Positions 11,337 through 22,040 of a stretch of DNA of 64,000 bases are shown here, piece after piece; position 1 is the stretch's first letter, and the number at the start of each line of letters is the position of its first letter. This DNA comes from Diploptera punctata (Eukaryota > Arthropoda > Insecta > Blattodea > Blaberidae). The position numbers were made by a program, and so were the translations under genes. The stretch covers positions 124,001 through 188,000 of the forward strand of contig JASPKZ010003433.1 in NCBI GenBank assembly GCA_030220185.1. The letters are read 5' to 3'. The notes beneath the pieces were generated by a model, which made no database searches, was not told the origin of the DNA, and was given only the letters and a program-made list of their open reading frames with translations.

Positions 11337-11945
11337 AATAGCAGCCAAATGGCCATTAAGATTAATAAAAGATTTCACTATTTATGCTTTGCATATTGGT
11401 TTAATGATTTTGTCCTCTTTGTGCATAGTTCGATATGGTTGTTTTTTATTATAGAAGATGAGAAAACTGTACCTCAATAGATGTATATTGTTAAAACTTC
11501 AATTGTTTAAAAATGAATTTAGTCTGATTGTTTTAAGATATCTAAAAGTACACACTGTGTACATATTTTTTAAAAACTAAATGTAGCCTTAATTAATACA
11601 AAAAATTGTAATAATATCAATCAGATAATTAGAATAAGAGGTATAATTTTTTTAATTATGAATTTTTATCCCCTTCAGAACTGAATCCCCATAAAAATAT
11701 CAAATCCTTTAACCCTTAAGCACTAGAATGTTAACATTGCCTTCCATTAAAAGGATAGGTGAATTTTCACTCTATATTATTTTTTTAAATAATCTTTTAA
11801 TTTTCACTATCTAAAAAAATTTTCTGAGCATGTATGAAACATAATATTAGAATTAATTAACTTATTAATTACAAAACATAGAGAAATATCTTTCATAAAA
11901 GTAAATATTAATTTTTTATATCTTTTGTGAGGACTTTTCTCTAAC
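11337..11945. other. AT-rich spacer
   Basis: Nothing recognised. Confidence 0.4.
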
Positions 11946-12300
11946 TAACCAACTATCTTACTCACTGGCACTATCAAACCCATAGGTTCATGGCCATGAG
12001 GACATAAGCTCTCCATACATCTATATCTTGTACCAATTATTTGCTGTATTATTCACCTCCTTCAAATCATGGTTAATGTTATTCTCCCACATCATTGTTG
12101 GCCTATGTACTGTGTACTTCCTACAAGGAGTTTCCATGCTCGTCTTTCATTCCCCATTTGTGTCACATCTATCCATCGTAATTTATGAGACTTAACTGTT
12201 CTTATTACATTCGGCTTCCCATAAAGATCATGTAGTTCTCTATTAAGTAGTCTTCTCTATTCATCTATCTGGTTTGTCCCCCTTTTGTCCAAAAATGTTA
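11946..12300 (-). mobile_element. LINE 3' end fragment (family A)
   Basis: On the minus strand this is a diverged copy of the C-terminal coding region and 3' end of the LINE at 18232-19010: 'ggcactatcaaacccatagg' corresponds to the last coding bases and tail, and the region reads back toward the basic GNERRAW-type motif. Several frameshifts; no intact frame. Confidence 0.65.
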
Positions 12301-12354
12301 AGATTTCTGCTAAAACTTAAAATAGAAGTTAGGTCATTAGTCTTCAAAATCAAT

Positions 12355-12690
12355 AACTAACTAACTCAACTGCTCTATCGAACCCATAGGTCCATGGCTA
12401 ACATGGACATCAACTATCCATGCATCCCAATCCTGAGGTAATGTTTTCCAATCATCCAACTTGGCAGTTTCCCTCTGGTTTTCCTGCAAGAAGCTTCCAT
12501 GCACCTCTTTCACACTCCATATGTGCCACATGTCCTGCCTATTGCAGTCTATGAGACTTAACTGTTCTTATTATATCTGACTTCCTACACATATCATGTA
12601 GCTCACTATTATGTAGTTTTCTCCATTCATCTGTCCATCTCTTTTTGGCTCACAAAATTTTCCTAAGAACTTTATTAATCTTCATAATCA
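12355..12690 (-). mobile_element. LINE 3' end fragment (family A), second copy
   Basis: A second, independently diverged copy of the same LINE 3' region in the same orientation, starting again at 'ctatcgaacccataggtcca'. It ends at the same 3' terminus as the copy at 11946, which fits two separate insertions or a duplication. Confidence 0.6.
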
Positions 12691-12944
12691 ATGGTAAGAA
12701 AAATAGCATTTTTTTTGTCACAATAATTTCCTTAAAATAATTCTTGAAGGAAAAAAATTGGGGAGGAAATTAAGAAGACCTATGAAGACTGTTTTGGACG
12801 ATGTAATGAGATGCCAAGACTTTAAAGAAATGAAATGACTAGCTGAAAGAAGAGAAGAATTGTTTCATTGTCAAGGTTAGTTAGTTAACATTTTATACCA
12901 GATGCTGTTTAACATCTATAGTCATTGATAGTAATTAATTAAAT

Positions 12945-13170
12945 AAAAATAAAACTTAGTTTTATTTGATTTTCATATTTATTAATATAAAATTCAGTGA
13001 CAGCTGTTTCGGTACACTGTACCTTCTTCAGACATAAGTGTACTGAAACATCTGTCACTGAATTGTATCTTAATAAATATGAAAATCAAATAAAACTAGG
13101 TTTTATTTTTATTTAATTAATGAATATGGATTTTCATCAAGTCATTTGATTAATTAATAGTAATTATTAT
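12945..13170. mobile_element. PLE-derived foldback
   Basis: Arms 'gattttcatatttattaata' and complement, framed by 'gttttatttgattttcatat'. Inside are hammerhead modules facing each other: minus-strand CTGAAGA/GAAA/CAGCTG/TC (12991-13034), and a decayed plus-strand partner with 'actgaaacatctgtcactg'. Confidence 0.7.
12991..13034 (-). ncRNA. Hammerhead ribozyme candidate
   Basis: On the minus strand: CTGAAGA, A, stem II GGTAC-agt-GTACC, GAAA, stem III CAGCTG, TC, then ACTGAATT. The same sequence recurs at 24061-24123 and 37216-37276. Confidence 0.55.
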
Positions 13171-14130
13171 AGCTTTACCAAGCAGAATTATTACCATTCT
13201 GGCAGGTTATATCAAACTAAGTTACAGTGTAAATATATGGTTGTATAGCATGCATATATAATTACTTAAGAACATTTGTGTTGATTTAGTCTGAATTTAA
13301 TAAATAAAAGAAAAAGTATATAATAGAATAATTAAAATGAAAATAAAATTACTGAAGACATAGAATAAGTTTTTATTAGTTTTACAATTCAAATCCAGAT
13401 GTGAAAGGATCAACAAATTTTGCTGAGGCCTCTTTTCTTTTTAGACTTAAGATTATTATTTATGCTATGAATATGCAACATGAAATTCATGGCTTTAATT
13501 ACCTTCTGAAGGAATCCATCCCATACTCAATAATTTTACACCCTGAAAAATCCATCGATCCTTGCTAAGTTGGTACTTGCGAACCTCGGAACCAGAGGTG
13601 AGTATGGTAACTGTTAGTCCAGCAGGACTGAGACTCGCTGATAAGCGTTTGCCTTTACATGATGATGATGATGATATGTCTTAGGCAATAGTAATAAATG
13701 AGGAAATAGAATAGAGCATTTGATGCTATGAAGCAACCTATACAGCTCAACTTCTGAAAATGTTACTCTATGCTTTTCCATACAACATTCTTATGACACT
13801 GTAGCACTATATACTTTTTCCATTTTTAATAACATTTTGTAGTGTTTTAAACATTTTGCAACAATTCTTAAAATATATTTTTAAATTATTAAGTATTTAT
13901 GCATGCAAATTGTGGTATTTCTCTATCTACGATTTTTGTAAATTCTATAGAATCACAGTGCGCACGCGTGAATGCTTAATGTAACTTTAACTAGATGACA
14001 GGACATATTTGAGAAACTGGTGTGACCAATATTTGCAATAAATTCCAAAACATATTTTAAGAAATTCACTTCATTTTGATATTTCTGTAGAACTGCAGTG
14101 TGCATGCATGAATGCTTAATGCAATATTTG
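13171..14130. other. AT-rich spacer
   Basis: No exon seen. A short GAT repeat lies near 13660-13674, after 'gactgagactcgctgataag', which may be the tail of an unrecognised SINE. A diverged direct repeat of about 70 bases ('gcacgcgtgaatgcttaatg' / 'gcatgcatgaatgcttaatg') occurs at about 13960 and 14102. Confidence 0.4.
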
Positions 14131-14145
14131 AAGAGAAAAATGTTT

Positions 14146-14217
14146 GCCTAGACCGAGACTTGAACCCGGGAACTTTGACTTTTTGGGCCAATGCTCTACC
14201 AACTGAGCTACCGAGGC
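14146..14217 (-). repeat. tRNA-like repeat unit
   Basis: The minus strand reads a tRNA-like cloverleaf: D arm 'gtagctcagttggtagagc' and B-box region 'cgggttcaagtctcgg'. Flanks are 'gaagagaaaaatg' on one side and 'aaatttttctcttatat' on the other. The same unit continues at 14230-14425 with the family body 'gacatttattgggaattta'. Confidence 0.65.
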
Positions 14218-14448
14218 GAGTTGTGATCTAGATGCAAATTTTTCTCTTATATACGTTGTAATTCTCTCGTGCCAAATGCTATGTAACCTTTGCTTCTATC
14301 TTTGCAGATGGCGGCTTCTTAGTTAAGAAGACATTTATTGGGAATTTAACACTACTTTATAAAGTCACTAGGGCTTCTATTGATGTTTTTATTATTAATT
14401 TAACACTTCTCACTGAAGGATAAATTATACTTGAAGAGAAAAATGTTT

Positions 14449-14520
14449 GCCTAGACCGAGACTCGAACCCAGGATCTTTGGCTTTCTGGGCCAATGCTCT
14501 ACCAACTGCGCTATTGAGCC
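14449..14520 (-). repeat. tRNA-like repeat unit, second tandem copy
   Basis: A second copy in the same orientation about 303 bases from the first, with its own body copy to about 14715. The pair forms a diverged tandem duplication like the much younger array at 38.9 kb. Confidence 0.65.
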
Positions 14521-14874
14521 GAGTTGCGATCTAGACACAAATTTTTCTCTTATATACATTGTAATTCCCTCGTGCCAAATGCTATGAAACCTTTGCTTCT
14601 ATCTTTGCAAATGTCGGCTTCTTAGATAAGAAGACATTTATTGGGAATTTAACACTACTTTATAAAGCCACTAGGGCTTCTGTTGATGTCTATATTGTTA
14701 ATTTAACACTTCTCACTGCTCTAGATGGCAGGACATGTCAGAAATTGGTGTGATCAACATTTGCAATAAATTCCAAAACATGTTTAAGAAATTTACTTCA
14801 TTTTGTTAGGTTCTGATGGGACAAGTCAGTATACACCAGATTAGTTGGTAGTTTATTAAATAATATGCATATAA

Positions 14875-15130
14875 TTGACTTTGTAGGAATTAACACTGTA
14901 AGGTATTATTTATTTAAGAAAAATTGTTTCACTTTACCTCATATCCTTCTTCTTATACTGGTTTTGGCACCTATTTAGGTTCCATCATCAGTACTTTCAC
15001 GACCGTTGTTATGCCATCTTGAAGAGCCGCAGCAAGACGACATAACAAAGTCATGAAAATATTAATTAGCTCTTGAAACTGGTCTAATAAAAAGGATGTG
15101 AAGTGATACAATTTTTCTTAAATAATATGC
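14875..15130. mobile_element. PLE-derived foldback
   Basis: Signature 'ggaattaacactgtaaggta', then 'actttacctcatatccttct', with a core holding the phrases 'ttccatcatcagtactttca' and 'acgaccgttgttatgccatc' seen in the 3714-4270 element; the right arm is 'aaaaaggatgtgaagtgata'. Decayed. Confidence 0.55.
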
Positions 15131-15334
15131 ATGTAATTTATTTAGTTAAGTTAGGAAGGGGGAAATTGAGGTACATCCGTTTCTTATAAACATGTTTGGG
15201 AATTTATTGTGAAGGTTGGTCATACAGATTTCACAGGTAAGCACTGCCATCTGATGGATGTTACATTAAGTGTTCACATATGCATATTGTGATTCTGTAT
15301 AACTTAGGAAAATTCAACACTTTTCAAATTCATA

Positions 15335-15710
15335 TTAAAGCACCATTGAGGTTATGTAATAAGATGTTATTTATAACATTTTTACCTGGTAAGTCAGTCG
15401 TTCTCAACTAAATTATTAAACTTCTTCAAGTTATTCCAATATGGAGGCCTTTCAAAAACAATGTTTCATCTTCTGCATTTTAACTGGAACTGATGGTGTT
15501 GTATAGGTTGTGTAACGGATTTATGTCTGCGGGTATGTTCTCATAAATCCGTTATACAACCTATACAACACAATCAGTTCCAGTTAAAATGCAGATGATG
15601 AAACATTGTTTTCGAAAGGCCTCCATATTGGAATAACTTGAAGTTTAATAATTTAGATGAGGATGACTGACTTACCAGGTAAAAATTTTATAATTAGCAT
15701 CTTAGGAAAA
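15335..15710. mobile_element. PLE-derived foldback, 15 kb copy of the GGCC subfamily
   Basis: Long arms run from 'ttacctggtaagtcagtcgt' (left) to 'gactgacttaccaggtaa' (right), with inner phrases 'ggaggcctttcaaaaacaat' and complement. The same foldback, with different central loops, is found at 23020-23245 and 57835-58385. The right half reads CAGATGA-T-stem II-GAAA-GGCC-TC, a hammerhead-like module with A in place of the usual U in the core. Confidence 0.7.
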
Positions 15711-16234
15711 TTCATTAAGCAAGTAACCTATTCTGAAGTTTTTTTCCATCCTATATTAATGTAAAGATACATTCAGAGCCTGTCGGCAATTGTGGTAACA
15801 GGTATATGCTAAAGAATTTATGGCTGATTCAGATATAGGACAAAAAGTTGAACTAAATGAACCAGAATTAAATGAAATATTTCTTCTCTATGCATGAAGC
15901 ATACATCATATGCCTAAATATTTAAAGTTATATAATTTTTTTTTGTATCCAGTGGTAGCTTTGGAGCTCCCACCACTGGAGATTATGGATTGCTGGACAT
16001 TAGTTTGTTTTAAAAGAAATTTAAATCTCTTTTGCAAATTATCTGTCATCAGATTAATTGATTGTTTCTGATTTTTCGTTTTTCTAATAGTATTAATTTG
16101 ATTCATTTTAATTTCTGTTTATTTTCTATAAATACTTACTTAATATTTATTCTGTTATAATTTTATGTCATTTTTCTGTATCTAATATTTTTGCACTTGT
16201 TTAGTGGAAGACTCTACTAGTTTAAATAAATTAT
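15711..16234. other. AT-rich spacer
   Basis: No supported gene. A 66-codon minus-strand frame lacks recognised features. Confidence 0.4.
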
Positions 16235-16475
16235 TATTAATTTAATTTATAAATGAGTTGTATAAAATGTTTTTATATCTCACCTCATAAGTTCCATGTT
16301 TTCATGATACCGGTTTCAAATATCATTTTACCTTCATCTTCAAACTCCAACTGTTGGACTTTGACTGAACATGAAGGTAAAATTACCTCTGAAACTGGTA
16401 TCGTGAGAACACGGATGAGATGAAACATAAAAACATTTTCTCCAATTCATTTATAAAATGAATATACCTCATAAT
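16235..16475. mobile_element. PLE-derived foldback (CCGG subfamily)
   Basis: Arms 'tctcacctcataagttccat' and a diverged complement; the inner 'cgataccggtttcaaa'-type sequence holds stem III CCGG and GAAA of the hammerhead-like module; the core is TTGAAGA. Related copies lie at 22790-22965 and 37465-37790. Confidence 0.6.
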
Positions 16476-16645
16476 ACTGTAAATAAATTCATCTTACCTC
16501 ATATTTCCTTGTTTCTTGTAAGACATGTACCAATTGAAGATAGAGTAAAGATGCTTTGAAACATCTTACAAGAAACAACAAAATATGAGGTAAGGTGACG
16601 GCAGACCCAATTTATTTATTAAGTAGAACCTCATAATGTTGAACT
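16476..16645. mobile_element. PLE-derived foldback
   Basis: Arms 'catcttacctcatatttcct' and complement around 'gacatgtaccaattgaagat'. Outer phrase 'cctcataatgttgaacttt' on the right. Confidence 0.55.
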
Positions 16646-16960
16646 TTTATAGGAAAAAAATCACTATGAGGTTTAATTTAAGATGTTTTATACCTCACCT
16701 CATATCCCGTCTTCTAATTATACTGGTTTCAAAGTTTAGACAGGTTAATCTTCAGTAATTTATTGTTGACTGATGTTATGTCGATCAGAAGAACTGTTTC
16801 TTTCTCTCTCTAAGGAAGGAAATTACTGAAGATTAAGCTGCCTAAATTTTGAAACCAGTATACTTAGAAGACAGGATGTGAGGTGAGGTATAAAACATTT
16901 TAATTTAAATGTTACTTCCTATTGTATTTATATATTACCTCATAGTGTTACTTCCCATTT
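16646..16960. mobile_element. PLE-derived foldback
   Basis: Outer 'aaaatcactatgaggtttaa' leads into arms 'cctcacctcatatcccgtct' and complement; the core retains 'gactgatgttatgtcgatca', shared with 2690 and 37890. The right half has CTGAAGA-T ... GAAA-CCAG-TA. Confidence 0.6.
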
Positions 16961-17014
16961 AATTTTGATTATATTATTATTATTGTTATTATTATTAATA
17001 ATATACTCTGCTGG

Positions 17015-17220
17015 ATAAGAAAAGGAATGAAGATATAAGAAAGGAACTAAATATTTTCAAACTTACAGACCGAATAATTACATATAGGAATGACTGGAAA
17101 GAACATTGATAGAATGCCAGAAGGAAGATTTCCAAAATTATTGCTAAATTATAAACTGCACGGAAGGAGAAATGTTGGACGCCCATACAGAAGATGGTCT
17201 GAACAATTTCAACAATTCTA
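17015..17220 (+). mobile_element. LINE C-terminal fragment (family B)
   Basis: The plus strand reads KRNEDIRKELNIFKL, then a stop, then GRRNVGRPYRRWSEQF, the basic C-terminal motif of family B LINEs (compare 63281-63655). Truncated on both sides. Confidence 0.65.
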
Positions 17221-17224
17221 GCTT

Positions 17225-17425
17225 TCATGAAACCGTAACCAGCCAACAGGTTTAATCTCTGGATGATCATCATCACTCCAGGGATTAGGCAATTGCCCGT
17301 TCCGACTTCATAATGCATCAGCCCAACGTCTTCTAGGTCTTCCAACATCACGCCTTCCTCTTGCTTGATAATTTCTTGCCAACAATGGATATCTCTCCTT
17401 ACTCATTCCATCAGCCGGATTGTCC
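17225..17425 (-). mobile_element. LINE 3' fragment (family B), inverted
   Basis: The minus strand holds another LINE 3' end, joined head-on to the preceding plus-strand fragment. Its inner 55 bases match the window's left edge. The 118-codon frame across it (16995-17351) is a chance read-through. Confidence 0.55.
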
Positions 17426-17545
17426 CTGGATGATGATGATATTAATAATATATAAGTATTTAGTGATCAGAATTTGACAAAGCCTATTTTATGTACACCA
17501 ACCTGTGTTGTAGAACTGTATTAACAATATATTTTTTAATTTCAG

Positions 17546-17832
17546 GTTTTACTGGAATGTTGCATGGAGAATTGTGTAGAGGATCATGGGACTCAGAATT
17601 GAGCGGAGAGATAAATATAAGTCCTATGGGAGTGGAGCGTGGAGAAGGATCATATAAGTGTACAGATTGCCAGAAAATGTATTCTAGCAAAGGCGCACTT
17701 AGAAGACACAAGCGATATGAATGTGGAGTTGAACCTCGCTTTAAGTGCAGTTTTTGTACTCGTCGGTTTACTCATAATTTCAACCTAAAAAGTCATATAA
17801 TTTTGCATATGAAACATTCTAATGCTGACTGA
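17546..17832 (+). CDS. lola: lola-type alternative 3' terminal exon 1 (BTB zinc-finger isoform C-terminus)
   Basis: The exon follows the acceptor 'attttttaatttcag' and begins with two bases completing a split codon (phase shared with the other exons). It encodes about 94 residues: a linker beginning FTGMLHGELC, a C2HC finger (C-x2-C from 17659, ending RHKRYECGVEP), then a C2H2 finger (C-x2-C ... HIILH), and stops at 17830-17832. In lola the common BTB/POZ exons are spliced, in cis or in trans, to one of many such terminal exons, each giving a nuclear transcription factor with its own DNA specificity. The BTB part is not in the window. The frame is intact and all metal ligands are present. An upstream in-frame ATG at 17491 is intronic and is not used in this model. 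Symbol assigned by family resemblance, not by orthology search. Confidence 0.82.
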
Positions 17833-18039
17833 AGCTATGACATTTTGTAATTGTATGATTTATCCTATAAAAATATACTAATCCTCATTTGTATGTTACT
17901 AAAAATTAATCTATATCAGGGATTCTATAACTATTGGCTTCTTGTTGTGCCAATTGTTCACAGATTTTGTCATTTACATCTTCTGGCCTCAAGCCTCTCC
18001 TGCTCATTGGTTCCATTATTCCAAATTTTTCATGGTTTT
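17833..18039. other. 3' flank of exon 1
   Basis: Likely 3' untranslated or intron sequence; no clear AATAAA is seen immediately after the stop. Overlapping frames on both strands are chance frames. Confidence 0.4.
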
Positions 18040-18231
18040 CCTTTCTTTTTAAGATAAATATTAAAATGTACCTGTTAGCAGGTGCCGTCGTCCTCAACTT
18101 TCTTAAAATAATGTGTTTAACCCTTAAATTGGCAAAACAAAAATTTCTTCTGTTATTTCAATGTTACAGACTGCAGTGAAAACGGAATATTGTATAACTG
18201 TTGTTATTACGAGTATTATGTACATTGTATA

Positions 18232-19010
18232 AAGGCCAACACGCACACACTATTGAGTAACACTAAGAAATTAGGACTGGAAGTAAATATCAGTAAAACT
18301 AAATATATGGTCACACGTAGAAATACATTATATAATGGAAATGGACAGCTAATGACAAATGAGGGAAATTTTGAGGAATTGGCTGAATTCAAATACCTAG
18401 GAACAATAATCACAAATAGGAATGAGATGCACAAAGAAATTAAACATAGGCTCAATTCTGGAAATGCATGCTATTATGCATTGCAGAGACTTTTGATGTC
18501 CCAACTCCTTTCAAAAAACGTTAAGCTGAAAATATATAAAACTATTATTCTACCAGTTATATTATATGGGTGCGAAACATGGACTCTTACTTTAAGGGAG
18601 GAAAGGAGATTACGAGTATTTGAGAATAAAGTTCTTAGGAAAATTTTTGGACCAAAGAGAGATGAACAGACAGGTGAATGGAGAAGACTACATAACAATG
18701 AACTACATGGTCTTTGTAGGAAGCCAGATATAATAAGAACAGTTAAGTCCCGTAGACTGCGATGGGCAGGACATGTTGCGCGTATGGGGAATGAAAGACG
18801 TGCATGGAAACTTCTTGTAGGAAAGCCAGAAGGAAAACGCCCAGTTGGTAGACCAAGAATGAGGTGGGAGAACAACATTAACTATGATTTGAGGGAAGTA
18901 GATTATGCAGGGAATGATTGGAAAGCATTAGCTCAGGATAGGGATGTATGGAGAGCTTATGTCCATGCGGCCATGAACCTACGGGTTCGATAGTGCCAGT
19001 GAGTAAGTAA
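18232..19010 (+). mobile_element. 5'-truncated LINE (family A), recent insertion
   Basis: About 250 codons remain open from the left junction to the stop at 18991-18993. Motifs include an A-x4-FKYLG-type strand (EFKYLGTII), LPVILYGCETWTLTLREERR, then FENKVLRKIFGPKRDE, RLRWAGHVARMG, and GRPRMRWENN. This is the region after the reverse-transcriptase domain of a non-LTR element. A perfect 19-base target-site duplication flanks it (18213-18231 and 19011-19029). The tail is 'gtgagtaagtaa' rather than poly(A). The start codon at 18190 lies in host DNA before the element, so the 267-codon frame is partly artificial. Confidence 0.9.
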
Positions 19011-19149
19011 GTATTATGTACATTGTATACACACACATTTAAGTGGTTTCTTTTTGTTCGTTTTCTTCTGATTTATCTAAAATATTAAATTAATTAAACC
19101 AACTGATGTATCCAAAAGGACACATTACGAATTCAAGGGTTAAATATTA

Positions 19150-19188
19150 TTTGGAGGCCTTTCGGAAGTTAACCTCCATCATCAGCAT
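19150..19188 (-). ncRNA. Hammerhead ribozyme candidate (GGCC stem III)
   Basis: Minus strand: CTGATGA (19179-19185), T, stem II GGAGG-ttaa-CTTCC, GAAA (19160-19163), palindrome GGCC, TC. Stem I has only 2 bp before a mismatch. Consensus catalytic core. Confidence 0.6.
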
Positions 19189-19299
19189 GATGAGTATGTG
19201 CTACTAGTTGTTGTATCTGTGTATGAACCAGTTGCTACAAACGACACATCAACATCTACAACGTCTTAAATACAACAACTAGTAGCACATACTCATCAT

Positions 19300-19335
19300 G
19301 CTGATGATGGAAGTTAATTTCGAAAAGCCTCCAAA
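19300..19335 (+). ncRNA. Hammerhead ribozyme candidate, inverted partner
   Basis: CTGATGA (19301-19307), T, stem II GGAAG...TTTC, GAAA (19322-19325), then AGCCTCC. Slightly decayed stem III compared with the partner at 19150. Confidence 0.55.
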
Positions 19336-19415
19336 TAATATTTTAAATACTTCATTTTAAGAAAGTTGAGGACGACAGCACCTGACAACAGGTACATTTT
19401 AATTTTTATCTTATG

Positions 19416-19839
19416 ACTATTCACCTTAATGGAATTTGATATGAATTTTATTAGTATTTTCCTTTCCTTTGTCTTTCCTAAGGTTGCCATTGGTGAAGGC
19501 AATCTGTCATCTCCCATTCTCATCAGATGCCTAAATCATGCTACAGAAAATAACTGCTTCAAAGAGAGAGGAGAGCTATTAAAAGTTGTTGCAGCAATTT
19601 ATTTCAATCATTTGTAGTCCTATAGAGTCACCTCATAAAATAAAGGAGTGAGTATTTTAATAAAACATGTATTATATTTTCAATCTCTTTATTATAACAT
19701 TAACTAATTTTTTAACTACCTAAAAAGTAATGTTCAAAGAGTAATGGAAAAATTAACAATGAAGCTATAAAAGTAATGTTAAAATCCAATTAAAATTCTT
19801 CTTGGATATGAAGCTGGTAGAATGTGTGCAAAGCCATTT
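19416..19839. other. AT-rich spacer
   Basis: No feature recognised. Confidence 0.4.
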
Positions 19840-20155
19840 CTGAGTGGTTTAAGCTGTAGGGCTTGCACTTCGAGTCCCATTTGGCTTGCGATTCGAGTCC
19901 CATTTGGGGAAGAAATTTTCTCAAGGAATTTTGGACAGTATGGGACCAGAATCCACCCAGCATCGTGATAAATTTGGGTAGCTACAATAAGTAGTGACTC
20001 CAGGTTGAGAAAACCAGCTATAACAGCTGGGATACCTGACATGCTGACCATATGTCACCCTATATTCGCTATATGATCATTCACCTCTGTGATTAACACA
20101 TGAGAATGTGAGGCCAGCTAGTAAGCCAAGGTCCTTTTAGACTTGTCATACCATG
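19840..20155 (+). mobile_element. SINE, family S1
   Basis: Head 'gccatttctgagtggttta', body with 'gggtagctacaataagtagt' and tail 'ggccagctagtaagccaagg'. A short internal duplication ('gattcgagtcccatttgg' twice at 19867-19905) lies in the head. Confidence 0.75.
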
Positions 20156-20334
20156 GAATTTTTTGCTTATATAACACATTGTGACAATGAAATTTGCCAC
20201 AGAACAAAAAATATGTGATTGTTATGTAGTTCAGTGCCCTGATGACAATGGTGAAAACCATTGTTTGCTATCACCTAAACTTTCTTCTGGAAACACAATT
20301 TTTATCTCTGCTCGGCTGCATTATTTATTTTTAT

Positions 20335-20745
20335 ATATTAAATTTGGGAATTTTTTAACATTATGAGGTTCAATTCATAAGAATTAAATAAATCGTGATT
20401 ATTTCTTACCTCATACTTATATGTTCCTTTAAACACAGCACTGCAGTATCGGCGAAAATTCCAGACGAACCGAGCTTGATTACAAAGTTCTTCAAAAATA
20501 CAACAGATGGCAGTTTAGAAAATGATTCATTAAAAAGAACACCAGATGGCAGTTTAGAAAATAATTCCTTAAAAAAGAACATCAGATGGCAGTTTGGATA
20601 ATTATCAACAAAAGAAAAAATTGACAATCGTGAAAACAGCTGACGATGGTGACAAGGAGTCGTCGATACTGTAGTGCTGTGTTTAAAGGAGCATAGAAGT
20701 ATGAGGTAAGAAATAATCACGATTTATTTAATTCTTATGCATTAT
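20335..20745. mobile_element. PLE-derived foldback
   Basis: Signature 'aacattatgaggttcaattc', then arms 'aagaattaaataaatcgtga' and complement. The inside has a three-fold tandem of about 40 bases ('agatggcagtttagaaaa', 20505-20600), giving the repeated DGSLEN(D/N)SLK in one frame. The right half reads CTGACGA-T-stem II-GATA-CTGTAG-TG: hammerhead-like, but with GATA where GAAA is expected. Confidence 0.65.
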
Positions 20746-21339
20746 TTATGCTTCGCGGTGCTTGCCACATTCTGTTATTTTAGGAATATTATTGCCTAGT
20801 GTTGGGAGTAGAGAGGGGAGGGGGAGATAGCCACTTGGAGTAAGTAAAAATTACTTCTGGACACACTTACAAGAAGTTTCACCATCCACCCATGAACGGA
20901 AAGTTTCTAACTTGTAAGTACATTTCAAGCTTTATTCAGCTTTCTCGTACTGTTTTCATTCTACGTTTTGTAATACAAACAATTTTGTTACATGATCTGT
21001 ATATTATTCAACTACAGATTTTTCCTATATTGTTACTGAGTCATTTCCAAGTTTCTTGAAAGTGGTAGGGATGTGTTGAATCTTTTCCAGAAAAATTGGT
21101 ATATGAAGGAACATTCCTGATTTCATTTTTGCAATCAGCATATGTGATATAGTAAAGAACATGTACTTTCATCTCACAGCAAGACACAAAGTTCAAATTT
21201 GTTGCACTGTGTAATCCAGGCATCTCTGCCCAAACACAAGTTTTTCTCTCTTATATAATTTGTGTTTGAGGAGGAATGCCTGGATAGACAATTGTTAGTG
21301 TAATCAATTGAATTGGCATTTACTTGATGAAAATTCATA
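20746..21339. other. Spacer
   Basis: Includes a purine-rich stretch (20815-20830). No gene recognised on either strand. Confidence 0.4.
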
Positions 21340-21410
21340 ACTTATTTAATTAATTAAAAATAAAACTTAAAGTTTTATGTGATTTTTATATATATATTTA
21401 TTAAAATATA

Positions 21411-21453
21411 AATTAGTTACAGCTGTTTCGGTACTTTGTACCTTCTTCAGACA
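21411..21453 (-). ncRNA. Hammerhead ribozyme candidate
   Basis: Minus strand: CTGAAGA, A, stem II GGTAC-aaa-GTACC, GAAA, CAGCTG, TA. The stem II loop and cleavage dinucleotide differ from the 24061 copy, while the paired bases and core are kept. Confidence 0.55.
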
Positions 21454-21936
21454 TGATAAATTAATGAATTTTGTTGTTATAGTACATAACAATTGTAACT
21501 ATACAACAATCTTTTTTTTTACATGTTTGGGACAAAGGAAAGAAGTTGGACCTTTTAGAAGTTGTAAAGGTAAATAAATTGAAAAGTGGTAATAAGCTGT
21601 TAAATTCCCAACTAGATTTGAATGAATCACCTCTTTTAAATTATAATAGAGATTGTAAAAAAAAAATTGTTGCATAATTACAGTTGTTATTACCCGTTTA
21701 AGGAGTGAGCGCAGTTGTTGACGGAGGGCATTGCAGTCGTGTTTATGCAGGAATAGAACACGTGACATTGCTATCTACGAGTGCAGAGGGGAATGGGATG
21801 TGGGACGCTGACAGTGTACACTGTCTTATATGACGTCATGTGTAGCAACAAACCGAGCTTCCTAATTCTTCCGCCTGCAGAGATATTTTGAATGACTAAT
21901 ATGTACTATAATAACAACATTCATTAATTTGTTATC

Positions 21937-21980
21937 ATGGCTGAAGAAGGTACAAAGTACCGAAACAGCTGTAACTAATT
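21937..21980 (+). ncRNA. Hammerhead ribozyme candidate, inverted partner
   Basis: CTGAAGA (21941-21947), A, GGTAC-aaa-GTACC, GAAA (21962-21965), CAGCTG, TA, then ACTAATT. Same type as 21411-21453 but about 490 bases away and facing it. Confidence 0.55.
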
Positions 21981-22040
21981 TATATTTTAATAAATATGAA
22001 AATCACATAAAACTTTAAATTTTATTTAATTAAATAAATT

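Larger units (their letters stand above)
18040..19415. mobile_element. PLE-derived foldback carrying a nested LINE
   Basis: Left arm 18046-18112 ('taaaatgtacctgttagcag', 'cgtcgtcctcaactttctta') is matched by the inverted right arm 19352-19412. Between them lie the LINE at 18232-19010 and an inner inverted pair at 19138-19335 with two hammerhead modules. A short relative is at 54365-54490. Confidence 0.65.
21340..22040. mobile_element. PLE, foldback with endonuclease C-terminus and a captured repeat
   Basis: Outer arms 'ataaaacttaaagttttatg' and complement, each with a hammerhead module. Inside, on the plus strand, 21525-21665 reads KKLDLLEVVKVNKLKS then LNSQLDLNESPLLN, the C-terminal end of the GIY-YIG endonuclease (with the catalytic-type glutamate in LLE). 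Next to it, 21690-21905 is the inverted copy of the repeat at 8440-8660. Confidence 0.75.

Noticed and set aside
16995..17351. 118-codon minus-strand frame as a gene
   Set aside because: It overlaps two opposed LINE fragments; the translation reads the wrong frame or strand of recognisable LINE coding.
17491..17545. ATG at 17491 as the start of a zinc-finger protein
   Set aside because: It lies in the intron before a clear acceptor; the shared phase of all exons argues for splicing to an upstream common exon.
18474..18878. 134-codon minus-strand frame
   Set aside because: Antisense shadow of the family A LINE coding region.
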